Positions 43,833 through 53,595 of a stretch of DNA of 64,000 bases are shown in pieces. Under the pieces are notes generated by a model. It was not told the DNA's origin. It made no database searches and saw only the letters and a list, made by a program, of their open reading frames with translations. Each line of letters opens with the position of its first letter. The first letter of the stretch is position 1. Source of the stretch: Candidatus Jettenia sp. (GTDB lineage Bacteria; Planctomycetota; Brocadiia; Brocadiales; Brocadiaceae); assembly GCA_021650895.1 (NCBI GenBank), contig CP091278.1, positions 1,951,659 to 2,015,658 of the forward strand. The letters are read 5' to 3'. The translations under genes were made by a program, and so were the position numbers.

Positions 43833-43884
43833 TCTTCCAGGAATTGTCACTTACTCATCTATTGTTATAAAAGGAGAAATTGTA

Positions 43885-44205
43885 ATGCAAACGACGACAA
43901 AAAGGGACCTATGTGAAAAGATTGCCAGAAGGACAAATAACACACATATGATTGTGAAAAAGACAATACAAATGTTTTTGGATGAGATTATAAGTGAACT
44001 TGCACAAGGCAATCGTATTGAACTGCGTGATTTTGGTGTTTTCGAAATACGTCAGCGTGCCGCAAGAAAAGCCAGAAATCCGAGAACCGGGGAAGTAGCA
44101 TTTGTGCCTTCTAAAAATGTCGTGGTATTCAAAGTTGGTAAACTCATGCGGGAAAAGGTTGGAAATGCAACAAAAACCCCAACACAACCCTCTCAGGGAA
44201 CTTAA
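43885..44205 (+). CDS. HU/IHF-family DNA-binding protein
   Basis: 106 residues from ATG 43885, with AAAGGAGAAAT upstream. Typical HU pattern: N-terminal helical pair, then RIELRDFGVFEIRQRAARKA and RNPRTGEVAFVPSKNVVVFK, including the RNPRTGE beta-arm that intercalates in DNA. Slightly longer than HU at the C-terminus, which is Thr/Pro-rich. Expected nucleoid-associated homodimer. A strong promoter precedes it. Confidence 0.92.
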   Translation: MQTTTKRDLCEKIARRTNNTHMIVKKTIQMFLDEIISELAQGNRIELRDFGVFEIRQRAARKARNPRTGEVAFVPSKNVVVFKVGKLMREKVGNATKTPTQPSQGT

Positions 44206-44220
44206 TTTTTTGTTACGAAT

Positions 44221-44676
44221 ATGTTTAGCCAGGAACAAATCATTGAAAAAGGCATCATAAAATATATACGTGGAAATCGAGCAACGGTAGAAATAATAAA
44301 GCCCGATTCAAATAAGTGCAAAAGTTGCGGTGTTTGTATGGGTATAGAGAATACAGGAAACCTTTTAGAAGTAGATACAATTCCTCAGGTAAGTGTAGGA
44401 CAACAGGTAACCCTGCAGATAACTGGATATTCTCCATACAAAAGCATACTATTACTTTTTATTCTCCCTATCGTTAGCTTGCTCATGGGCAGTTTCGCAG
44501 GTCAGAAAATTGATTTTATTTATCCAAATTCACAGGATATAAGAATGATAGGTTGTGGATTTATTTTTTTTCTATTCTATATCGTATCTCTAGGTATCTA
44601 CGATAAAAAGCTCCGGGTTAAAAAATATGCGTACCGAAAAATCATATCAATAGATACTATACATAATTCAGCCTGA
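44221..44676 (+). CDS. rseC: SoxR-reducing system/RseC-family membrane protein
   Basis: 151 residues. Cys cluster CKSCGVC (about residues 34-40) followed by two transmembrane helices (SILLLFILPIVSLLMGSFAG; MIGCGFIFFLFYIVSLGIY). RseC/MucC-type proteins influence sigma-E signalling, and in Rnf/Rsx operons they help reduce SoxR. Here it follows the HU-family gene after 15 nt and is the last gene before convergent gcvPB. Confidence 0.82.
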   Translation: MFSQEQIIEKGIIKYIRGNRATVEIIKPDSNKCKSCGVCMGIENTGNLLEVDTIPQVSVGQQVTLQITGYSPYKSILLLFILPIVSLLMGSFAGQKIDFIYPNSQDIRMIGCGFIFFLFYIVSLGIYDKKLRVKKYAYRKIISIDTIHNSA

Positions 44677-44704
44677 CATGATCAACTCTCTATCAATCAT
44701 TCCT

Positions 44705-46195
44705 TTATTTTTTATCCCATCGCAGGATTGGTTCACGTGCAGCCTTAACCTCATCAGGACGGCTTATGGGTGTGGTTTTCGGTGAATTATGCACTACATC
44801 GGGTTGTTGTTCAATGTCTGAGGCTATCTGAATCATAGCAGCAGCAAAAGCATCTAATGTCTCACGTGATTCCGTCTCTGTAGGTTCTATCATAATAGCC
44901 TCTTCCACAATTAATGGGAAATAAATTGTAGGGGCATGGAAGCCATAGTCAAGCAGCTTCTTGGCAATATCCAAAGCTGAAATGCCCTTCTTCTTTTGCC
45001 TTGTGGCTGAGATAACAAATTCATGCATACACGTTTTACCGTAAGGAATATCATAATGTTTTTCAAGCTTGTGCCGTAAATAATTAGCATTTAAAACGGC
45101 GTATTTACCAACCTTACAAACACCTTCTTTTCCTAACGATAACAAATAGGTATATGTCCTGATCATCATACCAATATGGCCATAAAATGCTCTAATCTTT
45201 CCTATTGAATCAGGATAGTCATAATGTAAAATATATTTTTTCTGCACATCATTCCCAATGCTTTCTGTAATTAACTTGTCCACTACTTTAATCCTTGGAA
45301 CAGGCAAAAAAGAAGCTAATTCATCAGTAACACCAATAGGACCAGCGCCAGGACCTCCTCCACCGTGTGGTGTAGAAAAGGTCTTGTGAAGGTTCAAGTG
45401 TAAGATGTCTACCCCCATATCTCCTGGCCTGGCAATGCCCAGCAGTGCATTCATATTTGCCCCATCACAATAGATAAGCCCCCCCATATTATGGGCAATT
45501 TTACAGATTTCCAAAATATCTTTCTCAAATAAACCCAGGGTGTTAGGGTTGGTAATCATAATTGCTGCTGTATCCTGGGTAAAGATTTCTTTTAATTTTT
45601 TTATATCGACAAGGCCATTTGCATGGGACCGGATTGATTCTATCTCATAACCACAAAGAGCAGCAGATGCAGGGTTTGTACCATGCGCTGAATCAGGAAT
45701 GATAATCTTGCGCCTTTTCTCACCCTTTTTTTCCAGATAGGCACGAATGATCAACATGCCGGTTAGCTCACCGTGAGCCCCGGCTGCTGGTTGCAATGTG
45801 AAGGCCGACATCCCGGAAATATCTTTGAGCATTTGCTCAAGATCATATAATAGTTTTAAAATACCCTGACATTGCTCAACAGACTGATAGGGGTGCAGTT
45901 TTGTAAAACCCTCCAACCGTGCTGCCTCTTCATTTGTCTTAGGATTGTATTTCATGGTGCAGGATCCCAACGGATAAAAATTAGTATCTACACAGTAGTT
46001 CATTTGTGAGAGTCTCGTAAAATGCCGTACAACATCAATCTCTGAGACCTCAGGCAGTTTTATTTCTTTCTTCCTTAACATATCCCGGGCAAGAAGCTCT
46101 GTTATAGGTTTGACGGGGACATCACAAGCGGGAAAAACAAAACATCGCCTGCCAGGCGATGTTTTATCAAATATAAGAGGTTCAATTTGGTTCAT
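44705..46195 (-). CDS. gcvPB: Glycine dehydrogenase (decarboxylating) subunit 2
   Basis: 496 residues. The PLP-lysine motif is LHLNLHKTFSTPHGGGGPG. Two-subunit P-protein architecture, subunit 2 carrying the cofactor. Works with subunit 1 in the glycine cleavage system to decarboxylate glycine and transfer the aminomethyl group to GcvH lipoamide. It starts 11 nt after gcvPA ends. gcvT and gcvH are not in the window, so the complete system depends on genes elsewhere. Confidence 0.95.
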   Translation of the reverse strand: MNQIEPLIFDKTSPGRRCFVFPACDVPVKPITELLARDMLRKKEIKLPEVSEIDVVRHFTRLSQMNYCVDTNFYPLGSCTMKYNPKTNEEAARLEGFTKLHPYQSVEQCQGILKLLYDLEQMLKDISGMSAFTLQPAAGAHGELTGMLIIRAYLEKKGEKRRKIIIPDSAHGTNPASAALCGYEIESIRSHANGLVDIKKLKEIFTQDTAAIMITNPNTLGLFEKDILEICKIAHNMGGLIYCDGANMNALLGIARPGDMGVDILHLNLHKTFSTPHGGGGPGAGPIGVTDELASFLPVPRIKVVDKLITESIGNDVQKKYILHYDYPDSIGKIRAFYGHIGMMIRTYTYLLSLGKEGVCKVGKYAVLNANYLRHKLEKHYDIPYGKTCMHEFVISATRQKKKGISALDIAKKLLDYGFHAPTIYFPLIVEEAIMIEPTETESRETLDAFAAAMIQIASDIEQQPDVVHNSPKTTPISRPDEVKAAREPILRWDKK

Positions 46196-46206
46196 TATTC
46201 CATTCC

Positions 46207-47547
46207 TTATATCTGAGACAACTCAAGAATCAAACGATCAATCGATTCTTTGGTTTTTGTCTCTGTTACACACAAAAGCATGCAATTATCCAGTTCAGGA
46301 TAAAATCCGGAAAGTTCTAATCCGCCAATAATTCCTTTTTTTAACAGGTATTCATTCATTTTATTTACCGGGATATTGCCTTGAGCTTTTAAGACAAACT
46401 CATGGAAAAAGGGGTTTTTGAATACAGGTTTTACCGTATTTAGGGCACAGAGCCTTTCATAGGCATAATGACTTTTTTGTATATTAAGATTCGCCAGCTC
46501 TGCCATGCCTGCTTTCCCTAATGCACATACATAAATACATGCCCTGAGTGCGAGTAATCCCTGGTTGGTACAGATATTGGAAGTAGCCTTTTGACGACGG
46601 ATGTGCTGCTCCCTTGCCTGCAGGGTGAGGACAAAACATCTTCTCCCTTCACTATCTACCGTCTCCCCTACAATCCTGCCAGGTATCCGACGCAAAAATT
46701 CTTTTTTTACCGTAAAGAAACCCAAATACGGCCCACCGTAGTTTATATAATTTCCTAATACCTGAGCCTCTCCAACGGCAATATCAGCATCATATTCTCC
46801 GGGCGATTTCAGCACTCCAAGTGAAATAGGATTTACACATGCAATAAATAAGGCACCCTGTTTATGAGCAATATTTGAGATGGTCTCCATATCTTCAATA
46901 CAACCAAAAAAGTTTGGACTTTGAATAAGTACGGCAGATGTTTTATCATCCACCATCTTTTTCAATTGGTCTGTATCGGTAATCCCTTCCGGTGTATCTA
47001 TTTCAATAATTTCCGTATGCAATCCCTTGAGATATGTTTTAAGTACCTGCTGGTATTCCGGATGAATCGCCCGGGAACAAATAATCTTGTTCTTCTCATG
47101 TAAGCGCAAAGATAATAGCGCCGCCTCAGCCAGGGCCGTAGAGCCATCGTACAGAGAGGCATTCGACACATCCATACCTGTTAGTTCACACATTACCGTT
47201 TGGAATTCATAAATGACCTGAAGTGTGCCCTGGCTTACTTCAGGCTGGTAAGGGGTATAACAGGTATAAAATTCACTCCTCGATGCCAAATGGTCCACGA
47301 TGGATGGAATATAATGTTCGTAAGCGCCAGCGCCTAAAAAAGAAATGCATGTATCGGTACTGATATTTCCTCCACTTAAATCCCGTAATACCCTTAATAC
47401 TTCTGGTTCTGAAAGACCCTGACGAAGTGATAAGGAAAAATTCCGTAAGGGAGCAGGAATATCTTTAAGGAGCGATTCAAAGGAAGGTACCTTCATCTCT
47501 CCAAGCATCATTTCCCCGTCATGTTCGGTGTTTGGAATGTAATCCAT
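46207..47547 (-). CDS. gcvPA: Glycine dehydrogenase (decarboxylating) subunit 1
   Basis: 446 residues, the subunit 1 form (YIPNTEHDGEMMLGEMKVPS... YTPYQPEVSQGTLQVIYEFQ). It pairs with GcvPB. Upstream 117 nt contain CCGGAGATG before the ATG, and no glycine riboswitch was recognised by eye. It follows carB on the same strand, so expression may be shared with pyrimidine/arginine precursor synthesis. Confidence 0.94.
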   Translation of the reverse strand: MDYIPNTEHDGEMMLGEMKVPSFESLLKDIPAPLRNFSLSLRQGLSEPEVLRVLRDLSGGNISTDTCISFLGAGAYEHYIPSIVDHLASRSEFYTCYTPYQPEVSQGTLQVIYEFQTVMCELTGMDVSNASLYDGSTALAEAALLSLRLHEKNKIICSRAIHPEYQQVLKTYLKGLHTEIIEIDTPEGITDTDQLKKMVDDKTSAVLIQSPNFFGCIEDMETISNIAHKQGALFIACVNPISLGVLKSPGEYDADIAVGEAQVLGNYINYGGPYLGFFTVKKEFLRRIPGRIVGETVDSEGRRCFVLTLQAREQHIRRQKATSNICTNQGLLALRACIYVCALGKAGMAELANLNIQKSHYAYERLCALNTVKPVFKNPFFHEFVLKAQGNIPVNKMNEYLLKKGIIGGLELSGFYPELDNCMLLCVTETKTKESIDRLILELSQI

Positions 47548-47664
47548 TGCATCTCCGGTTCAATGTAAAATTTCTAAAACAATAACAATTACTCTGCATC
47601 GCCCAGGATAATATACACCCTGCGGCAGCATACAATCAGATTATTTATCGGAGGTATACAGGCT

Positions 47665-50600
47665 CTATGTGTGATAATACTCTTGGATAGGTTTTACGTC
47701 AAGAATTCCGCTTTTCAGCGCCTCAATAGCCTTTGTAGCAGCAATAGCGCCAGCAACGGTTGTAAAATAAGGGATACGATGAATAAGAGCTGTTCGTCGT
47801 ATAGAATAAGAGGCTTCCTGAGCAGCTTTACCTTCTATCGTATTAATGACAAGATGGATTTCATTATTCTTGATATGATCGACAATATTAGGTCTTCCTT
47901 CGATTACCTTCAAAGCACGGGTAACAGAAACATTATCCCCGGAAAGCACCATGGCAGTGCCTCGTGTAGCAACAATTTTAAATCCCATGTGTAAGAGTTT
48001 TTTTGCAATAGGTACCATGGACTTTTTATCCCGATCCCTCACGCTCATAAATACCGTCCCGGTTAATGGGAGACTACAATCAGCAGCCATTTGTGATTTT
48101 GCATAGGCACGGCCAAAATCCATGTCCAGTCCCATAACCTCACCGGTAGATTTCATCTCGGGTCCCAGTATCGTATCAACACCTTTAAATTTCAAAAAAG
48201 GAAATACTGCCTCTTTTACTGCAACATGCTTCAACTTCATATTCATGGAGATGTTTAATTCGCTGAGTCTCTTTCCAGCGATCACCTTAGCCGCAATCTT
48301 GGCCATCGGAATACCTATCGCCTTGCTGACAAAAGGCACGGTTCTTGATGCACGGGGATTAACCTCCAGCACATAGACCATCTTATTTTTAATTGCATAT
48401 TGTATGTTAATAAGTCCTATTACATTCAATGCCAGCGCAATAACTTGCGTTTGTTTTTTCAACTCATGAATAATATCTTTTTCGATAGAATATGGGGGCA
48501 GGGAACAGGCACTATCTCCGGAGTGAATACCAGCCTCCTCAATATGTTCCATAATGCCACCAATAAATACCTCTTTACCATCACAAATTGCATCTACATC
48601 AATTTCTATGGCATCTTCTAAAAATTGATCTATCAAAACAGGATGTTCAGGCGAAACCTGCACAGCATGGGTAACATAATTCTCCAGACCCATTTCATCA
48701 TAAACAACCCGCATGGCCCTTCCTCCCAGAACATAAGAGGGGCGAAGCATTACGGGATAACCTATTTTACTGGCAATAACTTTCGCTTCCGCATCAGAAC
48801 GGGCACAACCATTATTCGGTTGCCTTAATTTTAGTTGATTCATCAAGGCTGCAAATCGTTCGCGGTCCTCGGCAATATCAATACTATCGGGAGAAGTCCC
48901 TAATATTTTTACTCCCTCTTTTTCTAAAGGCACTGCCAATTTTAGCGGAGTCTGTCCTCCAAATTGAACAATAATACCCTCTGGTTTCTCTTTATCAACA
49001 ATCTCAAGAACGTCTTCCAGGGTAAGGGGTTCAAAATAAAGACGGTCTGAAGTGTCATAGTCTGTGCTCACCGTTTCCGGATTACAGTTAATCATAATGG
49101 TCTCATAACCCAATTCTCTCAATGCGGAAACTCCATGAACACAACAATAATCAAATTCAATTCCCTGTCCAATCCGGTTAGGTCCACTCCCTAAGATAAT
49201 AATCTTTTTTTCCCGTGTTGGCTCAGCCTCACAAGAGGTCTCATAGGTAGAATACAAGTAGGGTGTAAATGCTTTAAATTCTGCAGCACAAGTATCTACA
49301 TGCTTAAATACCGGTCTAATGGCTTCTTTTTGCCGGTATTGCCGTATAGTTTTTTCGTCAACATTGCATAAATAAGCCAGATATTTATCTGAATATCCAC
49401 ATTGCTTTGCCTCAATGAGCATTTCTTTTTCTATGTTAAATCCATTATCACCCTGATAAAGAGAGGTCTGTGAAAGGTTATCCCTGTACTTTGACCATTT
49501 CTGTTTTATCTCAACTTCCAGATCTAATACTTGTTTAATATTATAGAGAAACCAGCGATCAATATGTGTCCATGCAAATATCTCGTCCAGATTAACACCA
49601 AGCCGTATTGCATCAGCAATATACCACAGTCTATCAGGATTTGGGACCATCAATTTTCCTCTCAAAAACTCTAACCGCTGTTTTGTAGACCATTTGTCGC
49701 TTCCCAAAGGCCATAAAGTCTCAAATCCATACCGTCCAATTTCTAACGAGCGAATGGCTTTCCCTATAGCTTCTTTAAAAGTCCTTCCGATAGCCATAAC
49801 TTCTCCTACAGATTTCATATGAATAGTAAGCGTAGGATCAGTATCCGGAAACTTCTCAAAATTAAATCGTGGTACTTTTACGACACAGTAGTCAATAGTT
49901 GGTTCAAAGCATGCAGGTGTATAACGAGTAATATCGTTAGGAATTTCATCAAGGGTGTAACCCACAGCAAGCTTCGCTGCAATTTTAGCAATCGGAAACC
50001 CGGTCGCCTTCGATGCCAGGGCAGAACTTCGTGAAACCCTTGGATTCATCTCAATTGCCAATACTTCTCCATCTTCCGGATTAACGGCAAACTGAATGTT
50101 GGACCCCCCGGTTTCCACCCCAATCTCTCGGATAATCTTAATTGCCGCATTACGCATAAACTGGTATTCAACATCGGTAAGCGTTTGAGCAGGAGCCACC
50201 GTAATGCTGTCACCGGTATGCACACCCATTGGATCAAAATTCTCAATAGAGCATACGATTACAACATTGTCTTTTAAATCGCGCATCACCTCAAGCTCAT
50301 ATTCCTTCCATCCAAGAACTGAGCGCTCTATCAGTACTTCATGCACCGGACTTGCATCTAAAGCTATTTTAATATATTCTTTATATTCTTCGATATTATA
50401 AGCAGCATTTCCACCAGAACCTCCCAGGGTGAATGAAGGTCGGATAATAGCGGGAAAACCAATCTTATCAATAATCTCCATTGCCTCATCGTACGAATGA
50501 GCATAACCACTTTCAGGCACTGAAATACCAATCCGTTTCATCGCTAATTTAAACAGTAACCGGTCTTCAGCCTTTTTAATGGCTTCTAGTTTAGCGCCTA

Positions 50601-50946
50601 TCAGTTCTACCCCATACTCATCCAATACACCTTTTTCTGCAAGCTGAACGGCCGTATTTAGACCGGTTTGACCACCAAGTGTTGGAAGTAATGCCTGAGG
50701 ACGTTCCTTTGCAATAATCTTTGCTACTATTTCATGGGTAATTGGCTCAATGTAAGTCTTATCGGCAATCTCAGGATCTGTCATAATTGTGGCAGGATTA
50801 CTGTTTACAAGAACAACTTTGTATCCCTCTTCTCTCAGTGCCTTGCAGGCCTGAGTACCCGAATAATCAAACTCGCAGGCTTGACCAATAACAATCGGGC
50901 CAGAACCAATGATAAGGATTTTTTCTATGTCTGTTCTCTTCGGCAT
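47665..50946 (-). CDS. carB: Carbamoyl phosphate synthase large subunit
   Basis: 1093 residues, normal full length. The first carboxyphosphate domain (about 1-400) has [17 protein letters not shown] and [11 protein letters not shown]. The second synthetase half (about 560-940) has [19 protein letters not shown] and [11 protein letters not shown]. The C-terminal MGS-like domain (about 940-1080) is the usual allosteric region. It uses glutamine-derived ammonia, bicarbonate and two ATP to make carbamoyl phosphate for pyrimidines and arginine. carA is directly upstream (104-nt gap). Confidence 0.97.
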   Translation of the reverse strand: MPKRTDIEKILIIGSGPIVIGQACEFDYSGTQACKALREEGYKVVLVNSNPATIMTDPEIADKTYIEPITHEIVAKIIAKERPQALLPTLGGQTGLNTAVQLAEKGVLDEYGVELIGAKLEAIKKAEDRLLFKLAMKRIGISVPESGYAHSYDEAMEIIDKIGFPAIIRPSFTLGGSGGNAAYNIEEYKEYIKIALDASPVHEVLIERSVLGWKEYELEVMRDLKDNVVIVCSIENFDPMGVHTGDSITVAPAQTLTDVEYQFMRNAAIKIIREIGVETGGSNIQFAVNPEDGEVLAIEMNPRVSRSSALASKATGFPIAKIAAKLAVGYTLDEIPNDITRYTPACFEPTIDYCVVKVPRFNFEKFPDTDPTLTIHMKSVGEVMAIGRTFKEAIGKAIRSLEIGRYGFETLWPLGSDKWSTKQRLEFLRGKLMVPNPDRLWYIADAIRLGVNLDEIFAWTHIDRWFLYNIKQVLDLEVEIKQKWSKYRDNLSQTSLYQGDNGFNIEKEMLIEAKQCGYSDKYLAYLCNVDEKTIRQYRQKEAIRPVFKHVDTCAAEFKAFTPYLYSTYETSCEAEPTREKKIIILGSGPNRIGQGIEFDYCCVHGVSALRELGYETIMINCNPETVSTDYDTSDRLYFEPLTLEDVLEIVDKEKPEGIIVQFGGQTPLKLAVPLEKEGVKILGTSPDSIDIAEDRERFAALMNQLKLRQPNNGCARSDAEAKVIASKIGYPVMLRPSYVLGGRAMRVVYDEMGLENYVTHAVQVSPEHPVLIDQFLEDAIEIDVDAICDGKEVFIGGIMEHIEEAGIHSGDSACSLPPYSIEKDIIHELKKQTQVIALALNVIGLINIQYAIKNKMVYVLEVNPRASRTVPFVSKAIGIPMAKIAAKVIAGKRLSELNISMNMKLKHVAVKEAVFPFLKFKGVDTILGPEMKSTGEVMGLDMDFGRAYAKSQMAADCSLPLTGTVFMSVRDRDKKSMVPIAKKLLHMGFKIVATRGTAMVLSGDNVSVTRALKVIEGRPNIVDHIKNNEIHLVINTIEGKAAQEASYSIRRTALIHRIPYFTTVAGAIAATKAIEALKSGILDVKPIQEYYHT

Positions 50947-51050
50947 ATATTTTTAAAAGGCCAAGATGATATCGTCTCTTTACTACATGAGTTTATGGGT
51001 TTCAGGAGACCTTGTATTGAATTCTCACCTATACGATGAGGTTCTTGATA

Positions 51051-52178
51051 CTATCTTTCACGTTTCATCATCTCAATAAATTGTTCAAATAAATAGGTTG
51101 CATCGTGCGGACCTGGTGACGCCTCCGGATGATATTGCACGGAAAAGGCAGGTATAGAATGACATCTCAATCCCTCCACCGATTTATCATTAAGATTCAG
51201 ATGGGTAATCTCTACATCACCGTAAGAACTTTTTTGCCTGGTGCCTTGAGACGGACTTGTTACAGCAAAATTGTGATTTTGCGCGGTAATCTCAACCTTT
51301 TTGGTTGCCAGGTCAATTACTGGTTGGTTCCCGCCATGATGTCCAAACTTAAGTTTATACGTCTTTAGTCCTAAGGTAAGCGCAAGAAGTTGATGCCCAA
51401 GACAGATTCCAAATACTGGTTTCTTACCCAGTAAACCCTTAATATTTTCAATCATATAAGGAACAGCTTCCGGATCACCAGGACCATTGGAAAGTACAAC
51501 TCCATCAGGATTCATATCAAAAATAGTTTGAACTGGTGTATAAGCAGGAACTACAAGAACCGAACAACCAGCATCCCTTAATTTTCTTAAGATATTATAT
51601 TTTACACCACAGTCATAAACAACAACCTTATATCTTTTAGACTCTTTCAGGTCTTTATCAACATCCTGCCACTCATACACGTCACCACATGTCACCGCTT
51701 TTACAAGATCTGTTCCGACTAATCCGGGTGATACCTGTATCTTTTGTATAAGACTTGCAATATCAAAATCAGTGGTAGAAATAATACCTTGCTGTACACC
51801 ATAATCACGTATATGTGTTGTTAATCTTCTGGTATCTATTCCCTGGATACCTACAACTCCATTTTTCTTAAGAAAATCATCTAAACTAATCTGTGAACGC
51901 CAATTACTCGGAAAAGGACTGCACTCCTTGGTAATAAATCCCTCCAGGAATAGTTTTCTCGACTCGTAATCTTTTTGATTGATTCCATAATTACCAATCA
52001 AAGGATAGGTCATAACAACCATCTGTCCTTTATAGGAAGGATCGGTAAGGATCTCCTGATAGCCCATCGTACTTGTATTAAAAACAACCTCACCTATGGT
52101 TTCGCCAGAGGCGCCAAGAGAGAAACCTTTAAAAACCATCCCATCTGCCAGGACAAGTATTGCCTTTTTTTTATCCAT
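51051..52178 (-). CDS. carA: Carbamoyl phosphate synthase small subunit
   Basis: 375 residues. N-terminal CPSase small-chain domain (LADGMVFKGFSLGASGETIG), then class I amidotransferase with nucleophile Cys in FGICLGHQLLAL and the His/Glu pair in QYHPEASPGP. Provides ammonia to CarB. It starts the carAB-gcvPAB row on the minus strand. No strong Shine-Dalgarno is seen before the ATG. Confidence 0.96.
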   Translation of the reverse strand: MDKKKAILVLADGMVFKGFSLGASGETIGEVVFNTSTMGYQEILTDPSYKGQMVVMTYPLIGNYGINQKDYESRKLFLEGFITKECSPFPSNWRSQISLDDFLKKNGVVGIQGIDTRRLTTHIRDYGVQQGIISTTDFDIASLIQKIQVSPGLVGTDLVKAVTCGDVYEWQDVDKDLKESKRYKVVVYDCGVKYNILRKLRDAGCSVLVVPAYTPVQTIFDMNPDGVVLSNGPGDPEAVPYMIENIKGLLGKKPVFGICLGHQLLALTLGLKTYKLKFGHHGGNQPVIDLATKKVEITAQNHNFAVTSPSQGTRQKSSYGDVEITHLNLNDKSVEGLRCHSIPAFSVQYHPEASPGPHDATYLFEQFIEMMKRER

Positions 52179-52302
52179 ACTATTTCTGTATTATTCTATA
52201 CAATACAATGAAAGCCTTCGACCTCTAAAGTTCGTACCAATTGTTCACTGGACGCTAAATCGTACTAATAAAACAAGATGATGTCAAGCCAAAGTTTTTT
52301 GC

Positions 52303-52330
52303 TTGACTAACATGATGCCTTTGCTATATT
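52303..52330 (+). promoter_or_regulatory. Possible promoter upstream of pgsA
   Basis: TTGACT (52303-52308) and TATATT (52325-52330), 16 nt apart. It is 500 nt before pgsA, so it may instead drive a short RNA across the remnant at 52370-52555. Confidence 0.4.
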
Positions 52331-52369
52331 AAACCGTATTATCACAGCAATTAATTATGCTGCGAGGTT

Positions 52370-52555
52370 TTAACCTGTCCAAATAATGGTCTGTGTGGTT
52401 TTCACATAAGCAGGCTGACCATAAGGGTCGAATGCTACATTTGCTGCGTATACTTCTTTCACTGCGCCCCTTTAGAGGATGCAAGAAAGAATAACGCTTT
52501 CATTCTCCTTAAGATCTTCAAGGTATGCCAATTTACCATGTTTATAAGTCACAGT
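52370..52555 (-). pseudogene. Unidentified small gene with internal stop
   Basis: The minus strand reads TYKHGKLAYLEDLKENESVI, LSCIL, one TAA, RGAVKEVYAANVAFDPYGQP and AYVKTTQTIIWTG-stop. The continuous protein-like pattern on both sides of the stop indicates a decayed or interrupted gene. Alternatively, a GTG just after the stop (AAAGGGGCGCAGTG) could start a 29-residue peptide. Family unknown. Confidence 0.35.
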
Positions 52556-52830
52556 TTATGTAAATTCTATTTGATAAAACTATGCCTCATGTAAATTTTA
52601 AGACTTCCGGGAGAGATCTCATCGCGATACATTATTTAATAGCAGCACCTCCTACTACGAGCAATATAAGTTTTATCAATTCACACCGAAAAGGTAAACA
52701 ATATACCTTGAGCACATCATTATCAGCTTACAGGGCTAACAAAAGAGAATCTTACCCTCTATTCAAAATAAAATTGAGCTTGTGTTATAACTCCTATGGA
52801 AAACACAAATTCTTTAATTGAGGTTTCTCC

Positions 52831-53379
52831 ATGTTAACCCTCTCTAACAAAATCAGTCTTAGCAGAATATTTTTTATTCCCCCGCTTGTGTTTTGCATCA
52901 CACAAGTACAGCATAATAGCCACTACCGATATGCCTGCCTCTTTATCATGCTTGTGATTGGGTTAAGCGATATGCTCGATGGCTATGTAGCACGGAAGAG
53001 AAATGAGATAACAAAACTGGGAGGATATCTTGATCCTGTTGCTGATAAACTTGTTCTGATGATCTCTTGCATTATACTCTCTTCTGATCGCATATGGCCG
53101 GAACCTAGATTTCCCAATTGGATTCCAACGGTTATTGTCTGTAGGGATCTTTTACTCATGCTTGGCACTATGGCGCTACTTCTTGTTACCGGGAGAATGA
53201 ATTGCAAACCAACAATACTGGGTAAGGTATCGACATGCTTTCAAATTATTGCTATTATATCCGTACTTATCGGAAACCATGTTCCTCTCCCTGCTCTCAT
53301 TACTATCTGGTGGACAACCGTAGTTTTCACCTTTATCTCTGGTCTTTTCTATATGTATAGAGGTGTAAAACAACTATAG
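52831..53379 (+). CDS. pgsA: CDP-diacylglycerol-glycerol-3-phosphate 3-phosphatidyltransferase
   Basis: 182 residues with four to five membrane helices. The CDP-alcohol phosphotransferase motif SDMLDGYVARKRN...GGYLDPVADKL (D-x2-DG-x2-AR-x8-G-x3-D-x3-D) is complete. It makes phosphatidylglycerol phosphate in the inner membrane. ATG follows TTGAGGTTTCTCC. Stands alone; the repeat R1 follows its stop codon. Confidence 0.93.
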   Translation: MLTLSNKISLSRIFFIPPLVFCITQVQHNSHYRYACLFIMLVIGLSDMLDGYVARKRNEITKLGGYLDPVADKLVLMISCIILSSDRIWPEPRFPNWIPTVIVCRDLLLMLGTMALLLVTGRMNCKPTILGKVSTCFQIIAIISVLIGNHVPLPALITIWWTTVVFTFISGLFYMYRGVKQL

Positions 53380-53407
53380 TCGACTTATCTCACAGGAGAA
53401 GTACAAG

Positions 53408-53510
53408 AGTAGGGCAAGGCTTTAGCCTTGCCACCCCCACCTGAATACATGCACGAGGATAGCAACCCTAAAGGGTTGCCCTACGGAATTAAAATTCCTA
53501 TACATTACAT
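53408..53510. repeat. ~100-bp repeat R1, copy 2
   Basis: GTAGGGCAAGGCTTTAGCCT, GCAACCCTAAAGGGTTGCCC and AATTCCTATACA in the same order as at 39525 and 60240. Located 29 nt after the pgsA stop codon. Confidence 0.8.
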
Positions 53511-53595
53511 GAAAAGACTTTACAATATCTATCTTTTTTACTATTATTTATAAATAAAATTTACATTACTTTCCTGAAGTATAAGAGGTATTTTA

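Noticed and set aside
43795-43884. N-terminally extended HU start
   Set aside because: The Shine-Dalgarno is only about 2 nt from the ATG and the extra residues are unlike HU; kept instead as a leader finding.
47548-47664. Possible glycine riboswitch before gcvPA
   Set aside because: The conserved aptamer core was not recognised in the 117-nt gap; only an ordinary ribosome-binding site is seen.
51100-51370. Plus-strand frames within carA and carB
   Set aside because: Shadows of strongly coding minus-strand genes.
52582-52821. 79-codon plus-strand open frame before pgsA
   Set aside because: No ribosome-binding site, low-complexity composition and no family pattern.
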